Notes: generated by a model from the letters alone, not told the origin. Counted from the first letter of the stretch, positions 27,501-33,551 are shown. The stretch is 64,000 nt of DNA from Tessaracoccus palaemonis (GCF_019316905.1 NZ_CP079216.1:2666001-2730000); one strand, 5' to 3'. Program-made: numbers and translations.

Positions 27501-29103
27501 GGGGCACCAGATCGAGTGGGAGGTCCACGTCATCAACCGCGGCCCGTCCAACTCGGACGCGTCGCCCGACGACCCGATCCGTGTCGTGGACACGCTGCCT
27601 TCCGGCGTCTCGTTCGTGTCCGCCGAGGGAACCGGCTGGGCCTGCGCGGCCGGTGAGGTGGTCGACGGCCGCGAGACGGTGGAGTGCCTCCTCACGTCCG
27701 ACCTTCCCGTGGGGCGCGCCCCCGTGATCACGATCGTCGGGCTCATCGATCCCGGTGTGCAGGACTCGGTGCGCAACGAGGTCGAGGTCTGGCCAGGCCT
27801 CACGCCTGAGCCCGACGGCAGCCGTGACGGGAACACCGACCACGCGAACGCGCCCGTCGGGGAGTCCGCCGACCTGCTGCTGACGAAGGCCGTCGCCGAG
27901 ACGATCAACGCCGGCTCCGGAGGTCGGTACGCACTGACGGTCACCAACCTCGGCCCGTCGACGGCCCGCGGTGTCGAGATCGTCGACACCCTGCCCGACG
28001 GCCTCACGTTCGCCGCCGCCACCGGCGACGGCTGGGAGTGCGCCGCCGATGGCCAGGAGGTGGAGTGCTCCTACGCCGAGGTCCTGGCGCCCGCCGCGTC
28101 GCTCACGCTGCTGATCGACGTCACGGCTGACGAGTCCTTGACGGGCGACATCGTCAACACCGCGACGGTGTCTGCCACGACGCCCGACCCCGACCCCGAC
28201 AACAACACGGGGACCGCCACCGGCACGGTAGCGGAGCGGGTGGACCTGTCGATCGTGAAGACGGCGACCGGTAGGCCGGTGGTCGGCGAGACGTTCGCCT
28301 ACGAGTTGGCCGTGCGCAACGCCGGGCCCGCCATGGCCCGCGGGGTGCTGGTCTCCGACCTGCTCCCAGCCTCCCTGGCGGCCGTCTCCGCGGAGGGCGA
28401 GGGCTGGTCCTGCGGCCTCGACTCCTCGACGGGAGCCGTCTCGTGCGCACTGCCCGAGCTGGCCGCGGGCCAGAGCGCCCCGGTGATCACGGTGCTGGTC
28501 AGGGTGCTGCCGGCCGCGTACCCGACCGTCGCCAACACGGCGTCGGTCTCGTCGACCACGCCGGAGGACGCGGCGACGCTCGCGGACAACTCCTCGACCG
28601 CGACGGTGGAGGTGCCGGCGCTAAGTGCCCTGGCGATCACCAAGGAGTTGACCGGGGGCCTCATCACGGGCAAGACGGCGCACTACGTCGTCACGGTGAC
28701 GAACCAGGGCCCGACGCCCGATCCGGGCCCGGTCACGGTCACCGACCCGATGCCGGACGGCCTCGTCGCCAGGAGTGCGGAGCTCACCGGGGCCGACGGC
28801 TCGTGTGAGGTGGACGCCGACGAGGTGACCTGCCTCGTCGACGGCCTCGAGGTCGGGCAGACGGTCACCGTCGACCTGACCGTGTACGTGTCGGCGGACG
28901 CGAGCGGCGACATCATCAACGTCGCCACGGCCACCTCCGACGCGTCGGACGACGTGGTGGAGGCCAGCGCGGAGGGCACGGTGACGGTGGTCAGGCTGCC
29001 CAACGCGGGCGGCGGCCAGGGAGTCTCGTTCGGGGTCGGCCTGCTGGCCCTGGTCGGGCTGATCGCACTGGCAGGCGCACGCCGACACCGCGACGAGGCC
29101 TGA
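18571..29103 (+). CDS. Giant cell-wall-anchored DUF11-repeat surface protein
   Basis: A 3510-residue exported protein. It starts with a signal peptide (SFLLVVVLALLAGIGATVPA) and ends with a sorting signal: LPNAG at 3476-3480, a hydrophobic helix and RRHRDEA. Between them lie about 24 Ig-like units, each opening with a phrase such as ADLAITK and carrying NxGPS, DTLP and NTATV motifs (DUF11). Units before about residue 1490 are longer (150-170 residues) and divergent, resembling fimbrial isopeptide-forming domains. Later ones are canonical and 120-145 residues long. The units carry recurring Cys pairs. A triplet of units is duplicated (2425-2825 and 2826-3223). It probably forms a long surface stalk for adhesion. 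The GTG start follows a weak AGGGATGG site. Confidence 0.9.
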   Translation: MRARISFLLVVVLALLAGIGATVPASAEVPVAPGVADGITVTVHGDAVLAGATGQVNASVSNPAGVDLFNALAVAVLPVGVAYAPGSISPSSLGEPTILTWIPDPDDPDAENPATAQVLVWSNIADLPIGSDVGLTFGTVADPDLYPAGSSYEVGVGFYASDNERNAPDVTIPDSGPPVISDATEGGDKDATVQVVPVTITKSETANAEAEVYRGPQNPATYAVTVRTAPEGGTAGVVVVDDVPAQFTVTGCTGAFPCTRTTVEVDGEVFTRLAWDLGTVAADTTVKLTYTAYVGEREITMPNGEATGASTRPDGEGYDVSNTAILTGTYAGDVAPGSQADVTVSDSATVRVLDLGVVKTASASDFVGGDTLRYTLNVRTSQYVSTTGITLRDIIPNGMCPVLPAGVQLTGDTWPAECANAAAGTGSVTGATMTAVDFDAATGVFTVDFTLRDLDADQDATVRYSVLMRLNYQDGEPTAVGDGFTNAVTVAGTTHADDEDLSVTNDSAASLGTADVTLAKSIWLNSSRTPITGISGTGSTCQNGEYTQAPSDAPSYQLGDLVCFRIESTFPVGVSTRSVFLTDFLPPGMSMVGWATAPGNTTTVTPMGSTPATATRWALGEETSGTRFVAPGATATIDILARVDSVPATKPRVTGNLAKLRYSTDDNRVVGLRDAVDLQLSPPPPLALDKKVNGADSLTPVREGQSLSFTIDVSHTGTTANSTADPVDEVEVWDVLPAGFDCGDITSASPAITPGSDCTTLPDGSTRVVWNLDLATPLVGGGKTTISYTLSVPTPLSISSTHTNTAAVVRYTPISTDGISAVTGRPTFYPTNPVGAYPDETKNAPEASDQATVGLAPAAVTKAVVSTGVSETNNSADTQATIGETVTWRYTATIPANTSIFNGVLSDGLPVGSRLTVSGAGTPTATASNGATITTGCTADATAFRLCSDAADPQFGSLLFPTIWTNTSAQAVTFTVTLPTRVADVAANTHSSTISNTATLTSTPGTAPTGSVTRGSATAQVGVVVAAPALAKAASVTSATAGWTTADSLVAGGGQTLYYRLTASNTSGRPPVHDTVIVDCIDSRLTNFSNLTSSTVATLGGPVAGDGTNGCATGRTKYTWTLAQDLASSATIIYSATVPNPIAGGVTFRNDAALAGSTVAGVVDGERTLTATANRTVTAAPPTLTKVRVSPTGAAVPGETVTWRLTMKVPAGVLLHEARILDTLGTPLGTAANATFAVSCADDWTGPCPTGSRLAAPSGSPQVLGVYLDDIAAADAARTLYVDVTTVVPTSTAATVLTATNQARISWNTTAGTPPTTAVAGTNSTSNVSATVDLRHPLVTVTKSVSDASTPKAQGEIFIYTVTAGAVQNTSPNGKPAYNVKVVDKVPTGVIPVVSSTDPTPLADNATLAGGGVWNATARTITWTFASLTPGATATSVTYPAKLDLATRLTGAALVNTATPTAWDSLPTDGKTYTSSTGATASVTPAAPKVDATKQQVTANPVYIGDNVTFSLTLTNSGTATAVSLSAVDTLPTGWTYVAGSARLGGSALADPAVSGQRLTWAGLGPLTPAQSATITYQAVAGSGVQVGSTVAHTNAVTAADVTDATGGTSLTGGALPYVGTGDSATARIHQTDLAITKTAGTFTAGGTGSFTIVVTNKGADPAVGASVRDTLTLPTGVSVASVVTTRGTCSLTGSVLDCTNPAPLASGGTWTITVGLSVAADVASGTEVPNTATVSARTEDRTPGNNTATATGRVITSADLAVSKAVTNPASGAVTAGQAIEWSVTLTNFGPSVSRGSAATPIVLTDTLPSTVTGLSITGTAPDGCTLTGRQLRCEIDRDLAVGDTIVVRVAGTVASSVPAGRGAIVNTASVTPVTTDPATPNNSSTTTTDVVVREALTIVKAITDPAPPAEVTPGDQLTYTLRVSNGGPSDARGVFIVDALPEGLTFGSIVGAANGWTATANADHTVTFTYAGTLAAGADAPLITYTAKLGAHVTGDPADLENVATVSSAWKANQDSSSAIPGVPNPEADLALDKSVRPTGGEAGDSVVAGKTAVYTITVDNRGPSDAGTVTVTDVLPVGLSVDGDLPEQCEADGRRITCVLADGLDADDDPWTFSFTVLVDPSFDGTSVDNTATVTSVTDDPDTGNNADTATLDIISRATLRVTKTPSAETVTAGDTVTWTIVVDNDGPSDARDVLLTDVLEPGLEFVSAGSSTSGVTCAEDAATCSLGTIAAGETVRISVVTRVRSSVVDGTTIPNEATATSSTIDPSTGDPATATGGDEIATIARSELTISKTATTPTVSAGEVAIFRIAVGNDGPSDAAAAVKVTDTLPDGATFISSSTIGGPAQWACEDGGDDVVCTLRDADGDPVTLAAGTDAPVLQISAVLDAALPAGKVTNTAKATSPSDPTPPSDTADVDVVTFADLGITKTAVGTPTAGEEFAWTITVTNHGPSDSVASATDPILITDELPTGVTFVSGSGAACSDEDDTVTCELRSTLAAGDSVAVTLRVAVDEAASGVISNTATVTPSLTDEPDGATHPNEATNVTEPVIEEADLAIAKAVTTDAGDIVAGQPIAWQLTVTNLGPSNSDADADHPIVVTDTLPEGVTAQSASGQGWDCAVSQDQKTVTCTLDSDLATGDPQTITVQAMIDPDTRGDVTNTAAVAPGLTAQPADSADNDEATATSTVLESADLRLVKDISGEVVAGATGRYLIQVFNGGPSTARDVTVTDRLPEILTFERVVTPEGEASPWTCAPSSGDPQVIECTYDGSIVPGPEAVTLEIEMSAAADLTGDVTNTATVTSSTPDPDPANNTDGVDGTLVTSADLVVAKSHDPELPAVAGEEFTWTVTVTNDGPSDSVASEASPITVTDRLEDGTTFVPDRSSDACSVDPADPQLVVCLIEQTIPAGGSASVDVRVALDEALAGELSNSATATPGDTADPDLANNTGTDTVPVAEVADLAVEKGVVTAADDVVAGHQIEWEVHVINRGPSNSDASPDDPIRVVDTLPSGVSFVSAEGTGWACAAGEVVDGRETVECLLTSDLPVGRAPVITIVGLIDPGVQDSVRNEVEVWPGLTPEPDGSRDGNTDHANAPVGESADLLLTKAVAETINAGSGGRYALTVTNLGPSTARGVEIVDTLPDGLTFAAATGDGWECAADGQEVECSYAEVLAPAASLTLLIDVTADESLTGDIVNTATVSATTPDPDPDNNTGTATGTVAERVDLSIVKTATGRPVVGETFAYELAVRNAGPAMARGVLVSDLLPASLAAVSAEGEGWSCGLDSSTGAVSCALPELAAGQSAPVITVLVRVLPAAYPTVANTASVSSTTPEDAATLADNSSTATVEVPALSALAITKELTGGLITGKTAHYVVTVTNQGPTPDPGPVTVTDPMPDGLVARSAELTGADGSCEVDADEVTCLVDGLEVGQTVTVDLTVYVSADASGDIINVATATSDASDDVVEASAEGTVTVVRLPNAGGGQGVSFGVGLLALVGLIALAGARRHRDEA

Positions 29104-29110
29104 CCGCGAC

Positions 29111-29140
29111 GCGCCGCCGGGAAGCCATCCCCGGCGGCGC
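29111..29140. terminator. Hairpin between convergent genes
   Basis: Perfect 11-base GC arms (GCGCCGCCGGG and complement) with a seven-base loop, eight bases after the giant surface-protein gene and close to the stop of the convergent secreted-protein gene. There is no long U-run. It may serve as a terminator in both directions. Confidence 0.55.
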
Positions 29141-29146
29141 TCCGGC

Positions 29147-29728
29147 TCACTCGATCCAGGCCGTGTCGACCGCGACGCCGTCCTCGAACGTCACCCACAC
29201 CCACTGCACGTCGCTGCCGCAGTAGGTGTAGCGCCAGTCCTCGTGGTCGCCGTCGGCGTAGTCGAGGCGGCCGGGCGAGTGAAGCTTCGCGGCCACCTCG
29301 GCCCTGGTGTCCCCGATGGCCACGCGCGACACGTCGGCCGCCGTCGCGCAGCCGCAGGTCGCGGCCTTGCGGATCTTCAGCGTCTGGAACCGCTTGACGG
29401 TCGTGGCCGCGTAGTAGCCGCCGCTGCGCTTCTTCACCTTGTACGTCACGACGGTCTTGACGGTGTAGGTGCCCGTCCCCAGCTTGGCGGACTTCTTCTT
29501 CGACACGATCTTGTCGCCGGCCGCGTTCCAGATGGTGACGTACTTCTTCGTGATCCTGACCTCGCCCCTGACGGTGAGGGCCGGGCGGACCGTGACCTTG
29601 CTGCCGGCCGCGATGGGCGCGACCGTGATCCTGTTGATCGTGACCCCCGTCGCCGCGTCCGCTGTGGCCGGGGCCAGGAGCCCGACGACGGCGGCCAGCA
29701 GGACGATGATGAGCGCCTTCATGCGCAT
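29147..29728 (-). CDS. Small secreted protein with Lys-rich domain
   Basis: A 193-residue exported protein: signal peptide ALIIVLLAAVVGLLAPATAD ending ADA|ATG. A Lys/Thr/Val-rich beta domain follows (about residues 28-125) that looks Ig-like (VRGEVRITKKYVTIWNAAGD). The C-terminal part holds GDTRAEVAAKLHSPGRLDYA and ends in acidic and aromatic strands, recalling SmpA/BamE-like folds. Cys pairs at CGC and a later Cys may form disulfides. It is convergent with the giant surface-protein gene. No function can be assigned; a cell-envelope role is inferred from export. ATG at 29722 is an alternative start. Confidence 0.65.
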   Translation of the reverse strand: MRMKALIIVLLAAVVGLLAPATADAATGVTINRITVAPIAAGSKVTVRPALTVRGEVRITKKYVTIWNAAGDKIVSKKKSAKLGTGTYTVKTVVTYKVKKRSGGYYAATTVKRFQTLKIRKAATCGCATAADVSRVAIGDTRAEVAAKLHSPGRLDYADGDHEDWRYTYCGSDVQWVWVTFEDGVAVDTAWIE

Positions 29729-29971
29729 GTCGACTCCCTGCGTTCAAAGGTGGTCAGACGAATCTACGTCGCGCGCCCCTCCACCACTCCGGGCCGCCGG
29801 ACGGTTCCGGAGCGCTGATTGTTTGTGCAGCCGCGGGGGTCATCTGGCGCAGGGACAGGTGGGCGATTCGCCTCGCCCCCCGGCGAGGCAGCCGCCGCGT
29901 TGAGCCCGTCGCGAAAATGCCTCGCGGGAGACCTGCGGGGCTCTGGACATCGGGCAGCGACGGGGATTGAG

Positions 29972-29990
29972 AAAGGTTAGGCTGACGAAA
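29972..29990 (+). promoter_or_regulatory. IdeR/DtxR-type iron box
   Basis: The 19-base site AAAGGTTAGGCTGACGAAA matches the known IdeR/DtxR consensus TTAGGTTAGGCTAACCTAA at 14 positions by eye. It lies 23 bases before a siderophore-reductase gene, exactly where iron-dependent repression would be expected. Confidence 0.7.
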
Positions 29991-30013
29991 CTACCCATGC
30001 TCAAAGGAGACAC

Positions 30014-30856
30014 ATGCCACCGCGTCAGCGCGTCCTGCGCCATGCCACGGTCACCGCGACCGAACGGGTCTCCCCCTGCCTCGTCCGACTGACGTTCGCC
30101 AGCCCCGACCTGGCGGGGGCGGACCTGCCGTTCACCGACCACTACATCAAGATCCTGTTCCCGCCCGCCGGCGCGCCCTACACCGCGCCGTTCGACCCTG
30201 AGGTTGTCCGCGAGCGGTTCCCGGAGCACGCGCCGGTGACCCGGACGTACTCGCTGCGGACGCACGACGCACAGTCGGGAACGATCACCGTCGACTTCGT
30301 CGAGCACGGCGACGACGGCCTGGCCGGACCCTGGGCGGCACGCGCGAAGGTGGGCGACGAGATCGGCTTCTTCGGTCCGGGTGGGGCCTGGGCGCCCGAC
30401 GCAGCGCACACCAGCTACGTCCTGGCGGGCGACGAGGCCGCGGCGCCCGCGATCTCGGCCGCGCTGGAGTCGCTGCCGGCCGGCGCCCGCGCCGTCGCCT
30501 TCATCGAGGTCGCCGACGACGCCTCCCGTTTCGCCGTCCCCGCCCCCGAGGGCGCCGAGGTCGTCTGGGTCCCGCGCGACGGGGCCCCGTACGGCTCGAG
30601 GCTGACCGAGACCGTCCGCGCGCAGGCGCCCACCGACAAGGGCGTCGCCTGGTTCGTCCACGGCGTCGCGGAGATGGTCAAGGACCTGCGCCGCTACCTG
30701 TTCGTCGAGCTGGGCCTCGACCGCGCCGACGTGTCGATCTCCGGCTACTGGCGCACCGGGATGACGGAGGACGGCTGGCAGAGCTCCAAGCGCGAGTTCG
30801 TGGCCGGTATGGAGGAGCAGGAGGCCGCGGCGCTCGCCGGTAACCTGTCGACATGA
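30014..30856 (+). CDS. Siderophore-interacting protein (ferric-siderophore reductase)
   Basis: A 280-residue flavin reductase of the SIP/ViuB family, which frees iron from imported ferric siderophores in the cytoplasm using NAD(P)H. The FAD motif RTYS is at residues 77-80, preceded by SPCLVRLTFASPDL. The nucleotide-binding side shows YVLAGDEAAAPAISAALESL, and the typical C-terminal SGYWRTGMTEDGW is present. A strong AAGGAGA ribosome site precedes the ATG, and an IdeR/DtxR-type box sits just upstream, so the gene should be induced by iron shortage. Its stop overlaps the next start (ATGA). No siderophore uptake genes are adjacent. Confidence 0.92.
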   Translation: MPPRQRVLRHATVTATERVSPCLVRLTFASPDLAGADLPFTDHYIKILFPPAGAPYTAPFDPEVVRERFPEHAPVTRTYSLRTHDAQSGTITVDFVEHGDDGLAGPWAARAKVGDEIGFFGPGGAWAPDAAHTSYVLAGDEAAAPAISAALESLPAGARAVAFIEVADDASRFAVPAPEGAEVVWVPRDGAPYGSRLTETVRAQAPTDKGVAWFVHGVAEMVKDLRRYLFVELGLDRADVSISGYWRTGMTEDGWQSSKREFVAGMEEQEAAALAGNLST

Positions 30857-31674
30857 GTCGTACGGTCGCCATCGAGGACAGCGACGCCGGGCGCGAGGGA
30901 CGCCCCAGCTCGATTCCGGCGCACAACAATGCCTATTTCGGGGTTGCTGCACCCATGTTGCAGCAACCCCGAGATAGGCATCGTTGTGCCGGGGAAGGGG
31001 GATCCGGGCGGGCTCAGGGAGCCCGGAACGTTGAACACACAGTCGCGATCGAGGACCGGGACTTCGTCGACTGGCACGGCGGGTGTCGGCACGCGCTGGT
31101 GTGGGTGACCGACGTCGACACACCCGAGGTGCGCGAGGCCGTCGCCGCGATGCGTGCCCGACTCGGCGACCTGCTGCTGCCTCGCTACGAGCGCCAGCCG
31201 CACGTGACGGTCGCGTTCGGCGGGCTGGCGCCGGAGCCGGGCGCAACGCCGACGGGCGTGCTGTACCCACCGGATCTCGCCGACCTGCACGCCGCCCGCG
31301 TGCGGGATCTGGGCGTGGCCCCGTTCACCGTGCGGATCTCGGGCTGGGACACGTTCACGACGACGCCGTACCTCGTCGCCGAGGCGCCGCAGCTGGCGCT
31401 CCTGCACGAGGCGCTCATCCGCGAGCGCCCCCGCACCGCCGACTTCGCCCCGACCTACGTCACGCACGTCACCACCGGCCACTACGCGGTCAGCGTCCCG
31501 GTGGAGGACGTCCGCCGCCGCCTGGAGGGGTTCCAGTGCCCGGACCTGGAGGTGAGGGTCGACCACCTGACCCTGGCGAGCTATGAGACCCACGACATCG
31601 CCGGCCGACTGTCCGTCGCCCGGATCGTTGAGCACTTCGACAGGCTCAGCACAGGCCCCGTCGAAACGCCCTGA
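30853..31674 (+). CDS. 2H phosphoesterase (LigT-like) with inserted hairpin and repeat-derived tail
   Basis: A 273-residue protein with the two HxT motifs of the LigT/2'-5' RNA ligase fold: HVTVAF at residue 117 and HLTLAS at 238. The start overlaps the previous stop. Residues 4-9 (TVAIED) recur at 63-68, and between them lies a 177-base in-frame segment containing a long hairpin, so the original N-terminus was probably MSRTVAIEDRDFVDW. The last 15 or so codons and the stop come from an intergenic repeat seen again 119 bases downstream. The catalytic core looks intact; whether the 59-residue insertion is tolerated is unknown. The RNA substrate is not predictable. Confidence 0.75.
   Translation: MSRTVAIEDSDAGREGRPSSIPAHNNAYFGVAAPMLQQPRDRHRCAGEGGSGRAQGARNVEHTVAIEDRDFVDWHGGCRHALVWVTDVDTPEVREAVAAMRARLGDLLLPRYERQPHVTVAFGGLAPEPGATPTGVLYPPDLADLHAARVRDLGVAPFTVRISGWDTFTTTPYLVAEAPQLALLHEALIRERPRTADFAPTYVTHVTTGHYAVSVPVEDVRRRLEGFQCPDLEVRVDHLTLASYETHDIAGRLSVARIVEHFDRLSTGPVETP
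30921..30989. repeat. Long imperfect hairpin inserted in the LigT-like gene
   Basis: Two 31-base arms beginning GCACAACAATGCC and ending GGGGTTGCTGCA, pairing at 29 of 31 positions around a seven-base loop. The hairpin is bounded by 18-base near-direct repeats (30862-30879 and 31039-31056, 16 of 18 identical). This looks like a small non-autonomous element with duplicated target. Confidence 0.65.
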
Positions 31675-31900
31675 GCGAAGCGAAGGGAACAACGCAACCA
31701 CCTCGCTGCGCTCGGCGCCCTTCTACAAGCTCAGGGACCCGGATCGCTGAGCACTTCGACAGGCTCAGCACAGGCCCCGTCGAAGCGCCTTGAGCGAAGC
31801 GAAAGGGCCGAGCCCACCACCTCGCTCCGCCAGGTGCACTTCCCTGGGAGGTTGTGAGCAGTTGACGGGAAAGTACGCCCCGCTCCGCTCGGCTCCCTCG
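31621..31900. repeat. Two tandem copies of an intergenic repeat
   Basis: Copies begin at 31621 and 31740 (119-base period) and share GAGCACTTCGACAGGCTCAG followed by CACAGGCCCCGTCGAA and a GAGCGAAGCGAA stretch. The first copy encodes the end of the LigT-like protein. The same family recurs at four other loci in the window. No gene was seen in the rest of this intergenic stretch up to 32157. Confidence 0.8.
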
Positions 31901-31957
31901 ACAGACCCAGGGCCACCCGACGCCACCCTTACCGACGGACGCCACCCTTGTTCGCAC

Positions 31958-31981
31958 ATGCCACCGCCATGGCGGTGGCAT
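31958..31981. repeat. Perfect 24-base palindrome
   Basis: The half-site ATGCCACCGCCA is followed by its exact complement (the two central bases are shared symmetrically). It sits inside a larger inverted structure made of GACGCCACCCTT on the left and AAGGGTGGCGTC on the right. It is located between the LigT-like gene and cobS, beyond the stops of both. Confidence 0.6.
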
Positions 31982-32008
31982 CGGTGGCGAAGGGTGGCGT
32001 CGGTCAGT

Positions 32009-32065
32009 AGGGGTGGCGCCTGTCGGTAGGGGTGGCGCCTGTCGGTAGGGGTGGCGCCTGTCGGT
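32009..32065. repeat. Three exact tandem 19-base repeats
   Basis: AGGGGTGGCGCCTGTCGGT occurs three times head to tail without spacers, with degenerate copies on both sides (AAGGGTGGCGTC). The unit is related to the arms of the neighbouring palindrome. There are no unique spacers, so it is not a CRISPR array. Confidence 0.8.
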
Positions 32066-32157
32066 AAGGGTGGCGTCTGAGCGGGCGTCGGGACCAGCTA
32101 GCAGGCGGGTGGGCGGGCGGGCGACTCCGGGCGCGTGCGCGGGTGCCCCCCGGAGTG

Positions 32158-32925
32158 TCAGATCGTCCCGATGGTCAGCGCGGCGACGATGAGGAACGCG
32201 GCCTGCGTGACCTCGATGAGCGACCCGAACAGGTCGCCGGTCCAGCCGCCGAGCCGGCGGAGCAGGTGCCGACCCCAGACGACCGCTACGCCGGCCGCGA
32301 CCACACCGGCGACGGTGAACGCGGCCAGAGCGTGCACTCCCCCGGTCAGCCAGCCCAGCCCGAGGGTGACGGCCGCGACGACGGCCAGGTTGGCTGCGGC
32401 CGCCCAGCGCGGGGTCACGCCGACAAACAGCGCACCGAATCCGACGGTGCGGGCGGACGACTGGGACACGGTGGCGGTCATGACCGCAGCCCGGCCGGCC
32501 ATCGCCGCGCACGCGATCGCGGCCCCTCCGACCCACGCACCGGGCAGCGACACAGCCGCGGTCACGTCGACCAGCAGCACGAACAGCAGCGTCACGACAC
32601 CCATCGGGCCGATGTCGGAGCGCTTCATGATCGCCAGCGCGTCCTCGGCCGGCTTGCGGGAGCCGAGCCCGTCGGCAGTGTCCGCCACGCCGTCGAGGTG
32701 GAGGGCTCCGGTGGCCGCGGCGAGTAGTGCCAGCGCGAGAACCGCGCCGAGGAGCGGCGACGCGAACCGCGCCACAGCAACGAACACGAGGCCAGCAACC
32801 GAGCCGAGCACCAGCCCGAGCCACGGCATCGCCGCCATGGCGCGACGGGCGGTGTCGCGGTCCACGTCGAACGGCCGCACGGGGATGAGCGTGAACAGGC
32901 CGGTGGCCTCGAGCAGGGCCCTCAC
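32158..32925 (-). CDS. cobS: Adenosylcobinamide-GDP ribazoletransferase (cobalamin synthase)
   Basis: A 255-residue polytopic membrane protein carrying the CobS signature HLDGVADTADGLGSR and the KRSDIGPMGVV segment. It joins adenosylcobinamide-GDP with alpha-ribazole (or its phosphate) in the last steps of vitamin B12 assembly. GTG at 32925 was chosen because it overlaps the cobU stop (GTGA); a longer reading would add 12 unlikely residues. The cobU-cobS order fits the nucleotide-loop pathway and B12-dependent propionate metabolism. No other B12 gene is in the window. Confidence 0.92.
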   Translation of the reverse strand: MRALLEATGLFTLIPVRPFDVDRDTARRAMAAMPWLGLVLGSVAGLVFVAVARFASPLLGAVLALALLAAATGALHLDGVADTADGLGSRKPAEDALAIMKRSDIGPMGVVTLLFVLLVDVTAAVSLPGAWVGGAAIACAAMAGRAAVMTATVSQSSARTVGFGALFVGVTPRWAAAANLAVVAAVTLGLGWLTGGVHALAAFTVAGVVAAGVAVVWGRHLLRRLGGWTGDLFGSLIEVTQAAFLIVAALTIGTI

Positions 32926-33551
32926 CGGATGCGCCTGGCGATGCCGGCTGTGCAGGTCCACACCTCGTCGACCGCAGCGGCGACGGCGACGTTGAGCCGA
33001 CCGAGCTCGTCGCGGTACAGGCGGCCACCAGGGGTCGCGGGGACGATGCCGAGGCCGACCTCGTTGGTGACGAAGATGGCGTCGCGGCGCGTGGTGCGGA
33101 TGGCGTTGACCAGCGCGTCGACCTTCGACCTCAGCCCCTCGCGCCAGCCCGGCGCGTCGTTCCAGGCGTCAGCGTCGAACAGGACCCTGTCGAGCCACAC
33201 CGCGAGGCAGTCGACGAGCACGGGAGCCGGGTCGTCGGCGGCGAGGACGGCGGGCAGGTCGACGGTCTCGGTCGTGCGCCACGACGAGGGCCGCCGCTCG
33301 CGGTGCAGCCGGATCCGTTCGACCCACTCGGCGTCGTCGGGGTCGTAGTAGGAGGTGGCGACGTACTCGACGTCCGCCGCGTCGGCAAGCTGCGACTCGG
33401 CCCAGAACGACTTGCCCGACCGCGCCCCGCCGAGCACGAGCGCAGTGCCGGGGCCGTGCACCGGCACCATCACCTCGCCGCGGCCCGCGAGCTCGCGCAG
33501 CAGGGCGACGGCCGCATCGTCGGACGGGTCGATGGTCACGTGGAACTCCAT
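32922..33551 (-). CDS. cobU: Adenosylcobinamide kinase / guanylyltransferase
   Basis: A 209-residue protein with the CobU P-loop VLGGARSGKSFWAESQL, followed by VEYVATSYYDPDD, the HRERRPSSW motif with the expected guanylylated-His region, VDCLAVWLDRVLFD, and VTNEVGLGIVPATPGGRLYR near the end. It phosphorylates adenosylcobinamide and transfers GMP to it. About 40 residues precede the P-loop, longer than in enterobacterial CobU, which starts almost at the loop. ATG at 33551 was chosen for the GAAGGA five bases upstream. It is coupled to cobS. Confidence 0.92.
   Translation of the reverse strand: MEFHVTIDPSDDAAVALLRELAGRGEVMVPVHGPGTALVLGGARSGKSFWAESQLADAADVEYVATSYYDPDDAEWVERIRLHRERRPSSWRTTETVDLPAVLAADDPAPVLVDCLAVWLDRVLFDADAWNDAPGWREGLRSKVDALVNAIRTTRRDAIFVTNEVGLGIVPATPGGRLYRDELGRLNVAVAAAVDEVWTCTAGIARRIR

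Noticed and set aside
32009..32065. Possible CRISPR array (three exact 19-base repeats)
   Set aside because: The copies touch each other without spacers, and no cas gene is near.
31646..33028. 460-codon minus-strand frame over repeats and cobS
   Set aside because: It is an Arg/Pro-rich shadow of cobS extended through intergenic repeats, with no ribosome site.
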